Shown here: positions 44,250 to 55,296 of the stretch, piece by piece
Layout of the letters: each line of letters starts with the position of its first letter
Position numbering within the stretch: position 1 is the stretch's first letter
Origin: Fructilactobacillus lindneri DSM 20690 = JCM 11027
GTDB taxonomy: Bacteria > Bacillota > Bacilli > Lactobacillales > Lactobacillaceae
Direction: 5' to 3'
Length of the DNA: 64,000 nt
NCBI RefSeq assembly: GCF_002907375.1
Contig: NZ_MIYK01000001.1
Location: 1-64,000, forward strand
Notes under the pieces: model-generated
Told to the model about the DNA's origin: nothing
Databases searched by the model: none
What the model saw: the letters and a program-made list of their open reading frames with translations, nothing else
Made by a program: the position numbers and the translations under genes

Positions 44250-45131
44250 ATGACTTTACAAACGCAAATGAGTTTTGCAAATAGCGAATCTGGAAAGTTA
44301 TATTTGGTACCAACTCCAATTGGTAATTTAGAGGATATGACGATTCGAGCAATCAATGTGCTTAAATCAGTAGATTTAATTGCTGCTGAGGATACTCGTA
44401 ATACGCAAAAGTTACTCAATCATTTTGAAATTAAAACCAAAAAAATTAGTTTTCATGAGCATAATACTGAATCAAGAGCACCTGAATTGATTGAGAAGTT
44501 AAAAGCGGGACTTACCATTGCGCAGGTAAGTGATGCAGGAATGCCGTCAATTAGCGATCCCGGCCATGAATTGGTAGAACAATGTATTGCAGCTGATATT
44601 CCGGTCATCAGTGTTCCAGGAGCAAGCGCAGGCTTAACTAGTCTAATAGCTTCAGGGTTAAAGCCACAACCATTTTTATTTTATGGATTTTTGAAGCGTA
44701 AGCCAAAGGATCAAGTCGAAGAACTACAAAATTTAGCCGACGAATATCCAACTTTGATTTTTTATGAATCTCCCTATCGGGTAAAGAAAACTTTAGCTAA
44801 TATGAAAAAGGTATTTGGTAATCGTCAAGCAGCTCTAGGACGCGAATTAACTAAAAAATATGAAGAATACGTTCGTGGCGGGATTGATGACTTGGTTAAA
44901 TGGACTGAGGATAATCAAATGCGTGGGGAATTTGTGATTTTAGTGGCAGGAAACACAAATAATAATGAAAAGACTAAAACAGAGTATGATGAAATAAAAA
45001 AATTACCCGTTGAAGAGCAAGTACAAACATTGATTGATCGTGGAAACAAACCCAATGCAGCGATTAAGCAAGTGGCAAAGTTGAATCAATTAGTACGTCA
45101 GGATGTTTATAATCAATTTCATCATATTTAA
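44250..45131 (+). CDS. rsmI: 16S rRNA (cytidine-1402) 2'-O-methyltransferase
   Basis: 293 residues of the tetrapyrrole-methylase fold. LVPTPIGNLEDMTIRA (about 19-34), AAEDTRNT, SDAGMPSISDPG (about 94-105) and PGASAGLTSLIASG (about 124-137) are RsmI landmarks. It follows yabA by 4 bases. Confidence 0.96.
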   Translation: MTLQTQMSFANSESGKLYLVPTPIGNLEDMTIRAINVLKSVDLIAAEDTRNTQKLLNHFEIKTKKISFHEHNTESRAPELIEKLKAGLTIAQVSDAGMPSISDPGHELVEQCIAADIPVISVPGASAGLTSLIASGLKPQPFLFYGFLKRKPKDQVEELQNLADEYPTLIFYESPYRVKKTLANMKKVFGNRQAALGRELTKKYEEYVRGGIDDLVKWTEDNQMRGEFVILVAGNTNNNEKTKTEYDEIKKLPVEEQVQTLIDRGNKPNAAIKQVAKLNQLVRQDVYNQFHHI

Positions 45132-45155
45132 AGGAAAATAATTAGGAGTATTTTT

Positions 45156-45908
45156 ATGGCAGGTACAATTTTTTCAGAAAATTATCGAATTGCAAATTTC
45201 GAAACCGACATTAGAAGTGATGTGACACTCCAATATTTGCTTGATGTAATCGTTCAAGTTTCAGAAGATCAATCGCAAAATCTTCAAGTGGGGACTAATA
45301 TTGTGCAGCAAAGTGGCGTTACCTGGGTAGTAATTCAATATGATGTTGATATTAATCGACTTCCTAAAGCAAACGAATCTGTTAAAATTCAAACTCAAGG
45401 TACTAGTTATACGAGAAACTTTGCTGATCGTCATTTTTGGATTCGTGATATGGATGATAATATTTTAGTTTCGGTTAATAGTTTATGGGTCATGATGAAT
45501 TTAGATACTCGTAAAATGGTTAAAATCGATGTTGATGTGGTTACTCCATATGGAAGCGATAAAGTTAAACGAATTGAAAAAATGCGTAAAATTAAAAAGA
45601 TTGAAGGTATAGATCCAATTGAAATGAAGTATCCAGTTTGTTTTACGGATATTGATTTTAACGGACATGTCAGCAATACTAGATATATTGGTTGTATGAG
45701 CAATACTTTAGATTATGACTTTTTAAAGAATCATGTAGCAACTAAATTTAGTGTTAAATTTGCTGATGAAGTTCGTTATGGGGATCATGTAGTTAGTCAG
45801 GCAGAAATCGTGGAAGCAGATGACAACCATGCCGTGACTGCTCATCAAATTTTAGTTGCTGGGAAAATTAAATCGGTTGCTCAAATTGAATGGAAAAAAA
45901 CTAATTAA
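45156..45908 (+). CDS. acyl-ACP thioesterase
   Basis: 250 residues with two hotdog domains, as in the bacterial FatA/FatB-like family. The second half has DIDFNGHVSNTRYIG, the catalytic segment with Asn and His. It releases fatty acids from acyl carrier protein. In lactobacilli such genes often sit between rsmI and tsaB. Specific chain length is not known. Confidence 0.9.
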   Translation: MAGTIFSENYRIANFETDIRSDVTLQYLLDVIVQVSEDQSQNLQVGTNIVQQSGVTWVVIQYDVDINRLPKANESVKIQTQGTSYTRNFADRHFWIRDMDDNILVSVNSLWVMMNLDTRKMVKIDVDVVTPYGSDKVKRIEKMRKIKKIEGIDPIEMKYPVCFTDIDFNGHVSNTRYIGCMSNTLDYDFLKNHVATKFSVKFADEVRYGDHVVSQAEIVEADDNHAVTAHQILVAGKIKSVAQIEWKKTN

Positions 45909-45922
45909 AAGAAGTGAAATAA

Positions 45923-46648
45923 ATGAAGGTCCTAGCGTTAGATACATCCAACCGTCCGTTGTCGGTATCAGTTTTAAATTATGATAAAGTTTTGGCAACT
46001 ACTACTATTACAACGCAAAGAAAACATGCAGCTTATGCTATGCAAACTATTGAAGATTTAGTTAAAGTAGCGAAGTTAAAGCCTAGTGATTTAGATCGAG
46101 TCGTTGTAGCACAAGGTCCGGGTTCATATACAGGATTACGAGTAGCAGTCACAATTGGTAAAGTGTTGTCTGATACTTTAAAGATTGATTTAGTGGGTAT
46201 TTCCAGTTTGTTAGCACTTTCCTTAAATGTGGAAAAAGAAGGCCAATTAGTTGCTCCAACATTTGATGCTCGCAATGATATTTTGTTTACAGGTTTGTAT
46301 CGAATTACCTCAAATGGACCAAAAAGTGTTTTACCTGATCAACATATTTCATTTGAAGAATGGTTAAAACAACTCGATCAATTTGATGAATCAATTGTTT
46401 TTGTAGGTGAAGATGTTGCTAATTTTAAAGCTCGATTGCAAGCCCATTTTGGAACTAACTTTAAGTCAGTCGTTGGAATTGATAATTTACCACAAGCTGC
46501 TAGAATTGGTATCTATGGAGAGCAACAACGTCCGGTTAGTGATATAGATACATTTGTTCCAGATTATTTGAGATTGACACAAGCCGAATCAGATTGGCAA
46601 AAATTACATCCAGGAGAAGGGCACGAATCATATGTTGAACAAGTTTAA
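45923..46648 (+). CDS. tsaB: tRNA t6A synthesis protein TsaB
   Basis: 241 residues. ASKHA fold; LALDTSNRPLSVSV begins the domain, and VAQGPGSYTGLRVAVTIGK (about 56-74) is the signature. It partners TsaD and TsaE in making t6A37 of ANN-decoding tRNAs. It overlaps the next gene by 17 bases. Confidence 0.95.
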   Translation: MKVLALDTSNRPLSVSVLNYDKVLATTTITTQRKHAAYAMQTIEDLVKVAKLKPSDLDRVVVAQGPGSYTGLRVAVTIGKVLSDTLKIDLVGISSLLALSLNVEKEGQLVAPTFDARNDILFTGLYRITSNGPKSVLPDQHISFEEWLKQLDQFDESIVFVGEDVANFKARLQAHFGTNFKSVVGIDNLPQAARIGIYGEQQRPVSDIDTFVPDYLRLTQAESDWQKLHPGEGHESYVEQV

Positions 46649-47231
46649 AGAATGGTATCGCAAAAATGTTAATGATAAAAATGAAACTAAAATTAAAGAA
46701 GCATTAGAATTTAAAAATCGATTTGTTAATATTTGTGGAAATACTTATTTTTTAGGTAAAGGAATGATTGCTGATCTTCCAGACATTATTCGTGTTGATA
46801 AAGCTGCTTATGGAAATGAAATGAAGTGGACTAAAGCTCAATTTAAAACGCAATTAAACAATAATAAAGATCGTTTTTATTTGATTTTACGAAAAGATGA
46901 CGAATTAGTTGGCTTTATTTGTATTTCAATCTCACGTGACAATAAGTGTTGTCAAATTCAAAATGTAGCGGTGTTACCTAAATTTCAACATCAAGGATTG
47001 AGTTATTTTTTGATAACGACTATTATTGAACGAGCTCGTGAAATGGAACTAAATTGTGTCTTCTTTATTTGTCAAGTTGGTCATATTAAAACTCAGGATT
47101 TATTTAAGGATCTGGGATTTGTACAAGTAGAAGTTAAACCTAATTACTATGATGATGGTGAGAATGCGATTGTTTTACGGTTAAATCTAGACAAAAAAAA
47201 TTACTTAGCTTCAAATAACTTTGGAAGATAA
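46632..47231 (+). CDS. rimI: RimI-like GNAT acetyltransferase
   Basis: 199 residues. The GNAT core (about 45-190) has VAVLPKFQHQGLSYFLI, the acetyl-CoA-binding motif A with a QxxG-type loop. A basic N-terminal extension of about 40 residues precedes it. In E. coli RimI acetylates ribosomal protein S18; here the gene lies between tsaB and tsaD, as in Bacillus (ydiD). The extension is longer than in enterobacteria. Confidence 0.87.
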   Translation: MLNKFKEWYRKNVNDKNETKIKEALEFKNRFVNICGNTYFLGKGMIADLPDIIRVDKAAYGNEMKWTKAQFKTQLNNNKDRFYLILRKDDELVGFICISISRDNKCCQIQNVAVLPKFQHQGLSYFLITTIIERAREMELNCVFFICQVGHIKTQDLFKDLGFVQVEVKPNYYDDGENAIVLRLNLDKKNYLASNNFGR

Positions 47232-47250
47232 GATGGTGAAGTGATTAATA

Positions 47251-48285
47251 ATGAAAAATGAAAATAGTTTGATTTTATCATTTGAGACTAGTTGTGATGA
47301 AACTAGCGTGGCAGTCATCAAAAATGGTAAAGAGATTCTTTCTAATATTGTGGCTACACAAATAAAAAGCCACCAACGATTTGGTGGTGTAGTTCCAGAA
47401 GTCGCCAGCCGCCATCATATTGAACAAATTACAATTTGTCTTAATGATGCCTTACAAAAGGCTGGAGTTACATATTCTGACTTAACTGGAGTTGCTATTA
47501 CATATGGTCCAGGATTGGTAGGATCATTGTTAGTAGGAATCACTGCTGCTAAAGTGGTTGCTTGGGCGCATCAATTACCATTGATTCCGGTCAATCATAT
47601 TGCTGGACATATTTACGCAACTAATTTTGACCATCCAATTGAGTTTCCAGCGTTGGCTTTGGTAGTTTCAGGTGGACACACGGAGTTAGTGTGGATGCCG
47701 AAAGAAGGCGAATTTAAAATTATTGGTGAAACTCGCGATGATGCTGCTGGTGAGACTTATGACAAGATTGGGCGAGTGCTGGGAATTAATTATCCTGCAG
47801 GACCTCAAGTAGATCAGATGGCACATCTAGGTCATGATACCTTTGCGTTTCCACGTGCAATGGAAAAAAATGATAATTTTGATTTTAGTTTTAGTGGCTT
47901 AAAAAGTGCTTTTATTAATACAGTTCATCATGCAGATCAAATTAATGCAACGTTGGATAAAAATGATTTAGCTACTAGTTTTCAACAGGCAGTCATTGAT
48001 GTTTTGGTTAGTAAGGCTATGCGGGCATTAGATAAATATCCGGCAAAGGAATTTATCTTAGCAGGTGGTGTAGCTGCTAATCGAGGACTACGTGAAAGAT
48101 TGGATCAAGAATTAGAAAAGCGTGATGTTGAATTTGTCAAAGCACCATTAAAATTGTGTGGAGATAATGCCGCTATGATTGGAGCTGCAGCAGAAATGTT
48201 ACAACGTCATGGTGCCAAAGCAGATATGTCATTGAATGCTAATCCAGGTCTTGAATTCGAATGGGCTGAAAATGAAGAAGAATAA
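47251..48285 (+). CDS. tsaD: tRNA t6A transferase TsaD
   Basis: 344 residues. [12 protein letters not shown] (11-22), the metal ligands in [10 protein letters not shown] (about 114-123), VSGGHTELV (about 133-141) and [12 protein letters not shown] (about 271-282) are the Kae1/TsaD signature. It joins the threonylcarbamoyl group to A37 of tRNA. Last gene of the tmk-tsaD cluster. Confidence 0.97.
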   Translation: MKNENSLILSFETSCDETSVAVIKNGKEILSNIVATQIKSHQRFGGVVPEVASRHHIEQITICLNDALQKAGVTYSDLTGVAITYGPGLVGSLLVGITAAKVVAWAHQLPLIPVNHIAGHIYATNFDHPIEFPALALVVSGGHTELVWMPKEGEFKIIGETRDDAAGETYDKIGRVLGINYPAGPQVDQMAHLGHDTFAFPRAMEKNDNFDFSFSGLKSAFINTVHHADQINATLDKNDLATSFQQAVIDVLVSKAMRALDKYPAKEFILAGGVAANRGLRERLDQELEKRDVEFVKAPLKLCGDNAAMIGAAAEMLQRHGAKADMSLNANPGLEFEWAENEEE

Positions 48286-48328
48286 AAAATGAGCGTCGCA
48301 CTATAATCAAGTGTGACGCTCATTTTTT
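48284..48328. terminator. bidirectional terminator between tsaD and ydiF
   Basis: AAAAAATGAGCGTCGCACT pairs with AGTGTGACGCTCATTTTTT (one mismatch or G-T pair) around ATAATCA, with A and T runs flanking both sides. Confidence 0.88.
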
Positions 48329-48330
48329 AT

Positions 48331-50280
48331 TTAATTAATTTCTTCTAATTTTAGATTAGCATTTTCCCATGCTGTTTCAGCTTGTTCTTGTTGGTGATTA
48401 ATTTTTTCCAACTGAGTTTGTAAATCTTGACTTTTAGTTCGATCATTATAGTTTTCAGGTAAAGTCATTTGTTTTTCAAGTTCTTTTTTATCAATTTCAA
48501 TTTGGTTTAATTGGGTTTCTAAATCTGCAATATTTCTTTTCAACTTTCGAATTTCTCGTTGTTGTGTTTTTTTATCCTGATAACGTTGTTTAGTTTCAGT
48601 TAAATTAGAAACTTGTTTTGTTATATCTGATTTTTTCTGTTGCTCATGTTCAGAAATTTCTTGCTCTTCGTTTTTTTTAGCTTTGTAATAGTCGTAGTTT
48701 CCTATATAAACTTTTGATCCATTAGGACTAAGTTCTAAAATGTGAGTGGCTAATTTATTAATAAAATAACGATCATGAGAAACAAATAAAATCGTACCTT
48801 GAAACTGTAGAAGGGCTTTTTCTAAAACATTAATACTTTCGATATCTAAATGATTGGTTGGTTCATCTAAAATTAGAAAATTATCACGATTCATGGATAG
48901 TTTAGTTAAAAGTAACCTTGCTTTTTCACCACCTGATAGATTAGCAACACTTTTTTCCACATCATTACCACTAAATAAGAAACTCCCAAGAATGGAACGA
49001 ATCTCGCCTTCAGGGGTAGTTGGATAATCATCCCAGAGTTCATGTAAGACATCTTTTTGAGGATGAAGACTAGCTTGTTGCTGATCATAATAACCAATAC
49101 TTACGCCTGTTCCAAATTGAACCGTCCCTTTGATTTTAGGTAGTTGACCTAAAATTGTTTTTAATAAAGTTGATTTTCCAATTCCATTGGGACCAAAGAC
49201 GGCCATTCGTTGATAACGTTTTAAATGAATGTTGATGGGATAACTTAAAACTTGGTCTTGGTATCCAATCGCTAGATTGTCGACATCTAAAACTACATTT
49301 CCGCTTTTTCGTTCAGGATTAAACCTGAACTTAGCAGTTTTATGAGTATGACTAGGTTTATTAAGAACTTCCATTTTATCTAATTGTTTTTGCCGCGATT
49401 GTGCTCTTTTGGTAGTAGAAGCTCTTACAATATTTTTTTTAACAAATTCTTCTTCTTTTTTGATTTTTTTCTGTTGTTTTTCAAAATCTTTTTCAGCAAT
49501 GCTTTGACGATGAATTTTTTCTTTAGTGAAATTACTGTAATTGCCTTTATAGTAATCTATCTTTCCATTGTCTAGATTATAGATTTCATTCACAACTTTA
49601 TCCATAAAGTAACGGTCGTGAGAAATAATTAAGAGTGCGCCATTATAGGCTTGTAAATAATTTTCCAACCAGTCTGTAGTTTCCATATCGATATGATTAG
49701 TTGGTTCATCAAGAACTAATAACTGTGGTTTTTCTAGCAAAAGTTTGGCAATGGCAAGGCGAGTTTGTTGGCCACCAGAAAGTTCATTTATTTTGCGATT
49801 AAAGTCGATTTCTTTAAAACCAAAGCCGCTCAAAACTGTTCTGATTTCTGCTTTATAACCATATCCATTTCGTCTAGTGAAATCAGCTTGTAGTTCATCA
49901 TAACTTTTTGAAACTTCTGCTAATTTTTTTGGATTTTCAATAGTTGCTTGGTTACTGATTTCTACTTCAAGTTTGTGAAGTTTCTGTTCTTCTTTAATAA
50001 GATCAGCAAAAGCTGTTTCCATTTCATCTAAAATTGATTTATCAGAATGTAGCCCAGTATTTTGTGGGAGATAACCAATGCTTAAGTTTTTCTTTTTGGT
50101 AATTGTCCCTTCGCTGACTGCTTCAATACCAATCAACATTTTTAAAATAGTTGATTTACCAGCCCCATTTTGACCTACTAGCCCAATATGACTTTTTTCA
50201 CTAATAGTTAAATTGATATTTTTAAATAACGTTTCGCCATTAAATCTTTTAGTTAGATTATTGGCTTGTAATATAATCAC
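48331..50280 (-). CDS. ydiF: ABC-F family ATPase (YdiF-like)
   Basis: 649 residues, two ABC domains and no membrane part. Walker A GQNGAGKST and GPNGIGKST; signatures LSGGQQTR and LSGGEKAR; Walker B LLVLDEPTNHID and FLILDEPTNHLD. An interdomain linker rich in Lys/Arg and a C-terminal coiled coil (about 540-649) follow. ABC-F proteins act at the ribosomal E site. I chose GTG at 50280 (AGGTG 5 bases upstream); the frame extends 11 codons further without a site. tsaD-ydiF-rex order is as in Bacillus. Antibiotic resistance is not indicated. Confidence 0.92.
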   Translation of the reverse strand: MIILQANNLTKRFNGETLFKNINLTISEKSHIGLVGQNGAGKSTILKMLIGIEAVSEGTITKKKNLSIGYLPQNTGLHSDKSILDEMETAFADLIKEEQKLHKLEVEISNQATIENPKKLAEVSKSYDELQADFTRRNGYGYKAEIRTVLSGFGFKEIDFNRKINELSGGQQTRLAIAKLLLEKPQLLVLDEPTNHIDMETTDWLENYLQAYNGALLIISHDRYFMDKVVNEIYNLDNGKIDYYKGNYSNFTKEKIHRQSIAEKDFEKQQKKIKKEEEFVKKNIVRASTTKRAQSRQKQLDKMEVLNKPSHTHKTAKFRFNPERKSGNVVLDVDNLAIGYQDQVLSYPINIHLKRYQRMAVFGPNGIGKSTLLKTILGQLPKIKGTVQFGTGVSIGYYDQQQASLHPQKDVLHELWDDYPTTPEGEIRSILGSFLFSGNDVEKSVANLSGGEKARLLLTKLSMNRDNFLILDEPTNHLDIESINVLEKALLQFQGTILFVSHDRYFINKLATHILELSPNGSKVYIGNYDYYKAKKNEEQEISEHEQQKKSDITKQVSNLTETKQRYQDKKTQQREIRKLKRNIADLETQLNQIEIDKKELEKQMTLPENYNDRTKSQDLQTQLEKINHQQEQAETAWENANLKLEEIN

Positions 50281-50369
50281 GAAGACACCTGCTTTCTGTG
50301 ATAATTTTATCATATTCTAAGCAAAAGCCTGTTTAATAAATAAGTAGATTTTCACAAACTTTGGTTTTC

Positions 50370-50398
50370 TTGTTTATTTTTGTGGTAAACTTAATAAT
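50370..50398 (+). promoter_or_regulatory. rex promoter
   Basis: TTGTTT, a 17-base spacer and AATAAT, 36 bases before rex. A lone TTCACAA half-site lies upstream at 50351, not a full Rex operator. Confidence 0.5.
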
Positions 50399-50434
50399 AC
50401 TAGGATTTTATAATAATAAAAGGAGTATGAATTA

Positions 50435-51070
50435 ATGGTAGAAACAAAAATCCCGCGTGCAACCGCTAAACGGTTACCGTTATATTATCGTTATTTAAAT
50501 ACTCTTCATGACGATGGTAAAACGCGAGTTTCTTCTACAGAATTAGCAGATGCTATTCACGTTGATTCAGCCACTATTCGAAGAGATTTTTCTTATTTTG
50601 GCGCTTTAGGCAAACGTGGTTATGGGTATGATGTTGACAACTTGATGGAATTCTTTAAGAATATTTTACATCAGGATCGTCTTACAAATGTGGCCTTAGT
50701 TGGAGTTGGTAACTTGGGACATGCGCTGCTTAATTTTAATTTTCACCAAGATAGTAATATTCGTATTTCTGCAGCTTTTGATGTTAATCCTAAAAACATT
50801 AATACCATTCAAGGGGGAGTTCCAATTTATCCCATGAGTCAAATGGTAACTCAATTAAAAGAACAACAGATTAGTGTTGTGATTTTAACGGTTCCATCAG
50901 ATGTGGCTCAAGAAGTTGCTAATCAAGTTGCTAAAGCGGGAGTAAAGGGAATTCTTAATTTTACTTCAATTCGATTATCAGTTCCTGACGATATCCGGGT
51001 TCATAACGTTGATTTAACTAATGAATTACAAACTTTAATTTACTTTATTGATCATTATGATCAAAAATAG
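50435..51070 (+). CDS. rex: redox-sensing transcriptional repressor Rex
   Basis: 211 residues. Winged helix (about 5-75, [29 protein letters not shown]) and a Rossmann domain with [10 protein letters not shown] (about 89-98) that senses the NADH/NAD+ ratio. Rex represses fermentation genes until NADH rises. A Rex-like operator is found in front of lrgAB at 56489. Confidence 0.96.
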   Translation: MVETKIPRATAKRLPLYYRYLNTLHDDGKTRVSSTELADAIHVDSATIRRDFSYFGALGKRGYGYDVDNLMEFFKNILHQDRLTNVALVGVGNLGHALLNFNFHQDSNIRISAAFDVNPKNINTIQGGVPIYPMSQMVTQLKEQQISVVILTVPSDVAQEVANQVAKAGVKGILNFTSIRLSVPDDIRVHNVDLTNELQTLIYFIDHYDQK

Positions 51071-51074
51071 TAGC

Positions 51075-51104
51075 AAGCATTCTAATTAACTAGAATGCTT
51101 TTTA
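51075..51104 (+). terminator. rex terminator
   Basis: AAGCATTCTA pairs with TAGAATGCTT around ATTAAC, followed by a T run. Confidence 0.85.
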
Positions 51105-51119
51105 TTTTGGGCAAAATTC

Positions 51120-51148
51120 TTGCAATAAATTGGCGATGGCGATATATT
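51120..51148 (+). promoter_or_regulatory. groESL promoter
   Basis: TTGCAA, a 17-base spacer and TATATT; the CIRCE element begins 11 bases after the -10, covering the transcription start. Confidence 0.75.
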
Positions 51149-51158
51149 AATAATGTAG

Positions 51159-51185
51159 TTAGCACTTGAATAGTTTGAGTGCCAA
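51159..51185 (+). promoter_or_regulatory. CIRCE element (HrcA operator)
   Basis: TTAGCACTT-N9-GAGTGCCAA, matching the consensus TTAGCACTC-N9-GAGTGCTAA at 16 of 18 positions. HrcA binding here represses groESL until heat stress. The operator lies right after the promoter, the usual place. Confidence 0.92.
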
Positions 51186-51215
51186 AATAAAATGGAATTA
51201 ATTGGAGGGATTATC

Positions 51216-51500
51216 ATGTTACAACCACTTGGTGATCGTGTGATTATTGAAGTTCAAGATCAAGAAGAAAAATCAATCGGTGGAATTGTGTTAGCTGAAA
51301 ATGCTAAGCAAAAACCAACGCAAGGAAAAGTAGTTGCTGTTGGTGAAGGCCGAGTTCTTGATAATGGTACGAAGGTTGCTCCAGTAGTTAAAACTGGAGA
51401 TTTGGTTATGTTTGACAAGTATGCAGGTACCAAAGTTGAATATGATGAAAATTCATACTTGGTAATGCACGAAGGCGACTTACTCGCAATTATTAAATAA
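51216..51500 (+). CDS. groES: co-chaperonin GroES
   Basis: 94 residues. [12 protein letters not shown] starts the barrel and [20 protein letters not shown] (21-40) is the mobile loop that binds GroEL. The ATG at 51216 follows GGAGGG; an in-frame ATG 24 bases earlier comes before that site. Confidence 0.98.
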   Translation: MLQPLGDRVIIEVQDQEEKSIGGIVLAENAKQKPTQGKVVAVGEGRVLDNGTKVAPVVKTGDLVMFDKYAGTKVEYDENSYLVMHEGDLLAIIK

Positions 51501-51521
51501 AAATTAAATGATTAAAAATAA

Positions 51522-53162
<1,641 letters not shown>

Positions 53163-53175
53163 TTAAACTATAATA

Positions 53176-53211
53176 AGAAAGTCCACTTTTAAAAGTGGGC
53201 TTTCTTTTTTT
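53176..53211 (+). terminator. groESL terminator
   Basis: AGAAAGTCCACTTTT pairs with AAAAGTGGGCTTTCT (one T-G pair), followed by a T run. Confidence 0.88.
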
Positions 53212-53217
53212 ATTCAG

Positions 53218-53246
53218 TTGGTGATTTTTACCAAAAATATAGTACA
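53218..53246 (+). promoter_or_regulatory. kimA promoter with inverted repeat
   Basis: TACAAT is preceded at 19 bases by TTGGTG. The inverted repeat TTGGT-N7-ACCAA (53218-53234) overlaps the -35 and could be an operator. No ydaO-type riboswitch can be recognised in the gap of about 140 bases before kimA. Confidence 0.4.
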
Positions 53247-53305
53247 ATAAGAGTCACATGCTTTTAATAGAAGAGGCAAATTAACGAATTATAGGAGTAA
53301 TGTTC

Positions 53306-55144
53306 ATGTGGCGATATTTAAAAAGATTAATTATCGGTCGTCCACTCAAAAGTGATGATGAGTCTGGACAATCCTTAACTAAGTTTAGTGGTTTGGCTTT
53401 GTTATCATCTGATGCTTTGTCATCAGTTGCTTATGGTACGGAGCAGATTACAGCAGTTTTGATTACGTTATCAACTGCAGCTTTGATGTATCAAATGTGG
53501 GTGGCATTGCTAGTGTTGGTACTATTAGCGGCCATTACCTTGTCATATCGACAAATTATTTATGCTTATCCATCTGGTGGAGGAGCATATGTGGTAGCAC
53601 GAACTAACTGGGGTGAGGGCGCTGGGTTAGTTGCTGGTGGTTCATTACTGGTTGATTATATGTTAACCGTGGCGGTTTCTACTACATCTGGAACAGAGGC
53701 AATTACGTCTGCCTTACCGTCGCTGTATAATTATCAAGTTCCTATTGCAATCTTTATTGTGGTATTTATCATGGTATTAAATTTGCGTGGAATGAAAGAT
53801 TCAGCTACTTTTCTAGTTGTTCCCGTGTATCTTTTTATTTTCATGATTGTTTTCATGATTATTTTAGGCGGTTACAATATTTTAACTGGTAAAATTACAT
53901 ATCATGCATATGCTCCATTAAATGCTTCCGTTAAGGGAATGACACTGTTACTGTTCTTTAAAGCATTCTCTTCTGGATCATCCTCACTTACTGGAGTTGA
54001 AGCGATTAGTAATGCGGTGCCTAACTTTAAACCACCGAAACGAAAGAATGCTGCGAATACTTTAGCCTTAATGGCAACGATTTTGGCCGTTTTCTTTGCT
54101 GGAATTACATTTCTAAGTTACTACATGGGAATTATTCCGGGAGCAAAAGATACTGTTCTTTCTCAAATCGGTGTTGGTGTCTTTGGACATGGATTCTTAT
54201 ATTATGTATTACAAATGGCAACTGCCTTAATTTTAGCGGTGGCTGCTAACACTGGTTTTTCTGCTTTCCCAATATTGGCATATAATATGGCCAAAGATAA
54301 GTATCTACCTCATGCTTATTTGGATAAAGGTGATCGACTTGGATATTCAAACGGAATTATTTCATTAGCCATTGGTGCAATTGTTTTAATTTTAATTTTT
54401 AATGGTAAAACTAATCTTTTGATTCCGTTATATGCAGTTGGGGTTTTCGTTCCCTTTACACTTTCTCAATCAGGAATGATTGTTCACTGGTTACACCATA
54501 AAGAGGGATTTTGGCCTGGGAAGATGTTAATTAACTTCATCGGAACCATCATTTCTATAATGTTAGTTGTCTTCTTATTCGCCCTTCATTTTGGAGATGT
54601 TTGGTCATATCTAATCATTATGCCTTTGATTTTGTATATGTTTTATCGGATTCACAATCACTATATGCAGGTAGCCAAACAACTGCGCGTTAAGAATGCA
54701 AATTCTAAAGCAGTCATTAAGAATTATGATGGATCGACTGTGATTGTATTGGTTGGTAATGTCACGCAAATGACTCATGATGCGATTAGCTATGCTAAAT
54801 CGATTGGTGACCAAGTAGTGGCAGTCCATGTGGCTTTTAATTCTGACCCAGAACATGAGAAAAGAAATGAAGCTAAATTTAAGAAAGAATATCCTGATAT
54901 TCGATTTGTTAGTATTCATACTTCTTATCGTTCGCTTAATGATCCAGTATTACGTTTTTGCGATGTTATTTCTCGAAAAGATGAAGAAATTAATTATTCG
55001 ACTACTGTTTTGGTACCGCAATTTGTACCTAAACATCATTGGCAACAAGTATTGCATAATCAAAGTGGATTGAGATTACGAGCTGCTTTGAATTCTAGAC
55101 AAAATATAATTGTGGCCACTTATAATTTCCATTTAAATAATTAA
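53306..55144 (+). CDS. kimA: KimA-type potassium importer
   Basis: 612 residues, close to the 607 of Bacillus KimA (YdaO). About 12 membrane segments to residue 455, then a cytoplasmic domain (about 470-612) with IVLVGNVTQMTHDAISYA. Shared family stretches include LTKFSGLALLSSDALSSVAYGTEQ (partly) and YPSGGGAY, and LIPLYAVGVFVPFTLSQ. KimA takes up K+ with protons and is inhibited by c-di-AMP in Bacillus. I chose the ATG at 53306, 8 bases after AGGAG; an ATG at 53300 is too near that site. Many databases call such proteins just amino acid permease. Confidence 0.85.
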   Translation: MWRYLKRLIIGRPLKSDDESGQSLTKFSGLALLSSDALSSVAYGTEQITAVLITLSTAALMYQMWVALLVLVLLAAITLSYRQIIYAYPSGGGAYVVARTNWGEGAGLVAGGSLLVDYMLTVAVSTTSGTEAITSALPSLYNYQVPIAIFIVVFIMVLNLRGMKDSATFLVVPVYLFIFMIVFMIILGGYNILTGKITYHAYAPLNASVKGMTLLLFFKAFSSGSSSLTGVEAISNAVPNFKPPKRKNAANTLALMATILAVFFAGITFLSYYMGIIPGAKDTVLSQIGVGVFGHGFLYYVLQMATALILAVAANTGFSAFPILAYNMAKDKYLPHAYLDKGDRLGYSNGIISLAIGAIVLILIFNGKTNLLIPLYAVGVFVPFTLSQSGMIVHWLHHKEGFWPGKMLINFIGTIISIMLVVFLFALHFGDVWSYLIIMPLILYMFYRIHNHYMQVAKQLRVKNANSKAVIKNYDGSTVIVLVGNVTQMTHDAISYAKSIGDQVVAVHVAFNSDPEHEKRNEAKFKKEYPDIRFVSIHTSYRSLNDPVLRFCDVISRKDEEINYSTTVLVPQFVPKHHWQQVLHNQSGLRLRAALNSRQNIIVATYNFHLNN

Positions 55145-55160
55145 AATATAATAATTTATA

Positions 55161-55195
55161 TAAAAACACCCACATCATTGATGTGGGTGTTTTTA
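55161..55195. terminator. terminator after kimA
   Basis: TAAAAACACCCACATCAT and ATGTGGGTGTTTTTA form a stem of about 15 pairs with A and T runs on both sides. Confidence 0.88.
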
Positions 55196-55242
55196 TACTA
55201 TGAAATGAAAATGCATTAAAATAATGAATCATATTTGTAAAC

Positions 55243-55277
55243 AATTTTGCTTGATTTTATGAAAATCTAGCAAAATT
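55243..55277. repeat. long imperfect palindrome after lrgB
   Basis: AATTTTGCT and AGCAAAATT (9 pairs), one T-T mismatch, then GATTTT and AAAATC (6 pairs) around ATG. It lies 20 bases past the lrgB stop codon on the minus strand. It may stop the lrgAB transcript, but no full T run follows on that side (GTTTACAAAT). Confidence 0.6.
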
Positions 55278-55296
55278 TATTTACTGAATATTTTAA

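Noticed and set aside
50351-50357. TTCACAA before rex as an autoregulatory Rex site
   Set aside because: The partner half TTGTGAA is missing at the proper distance.
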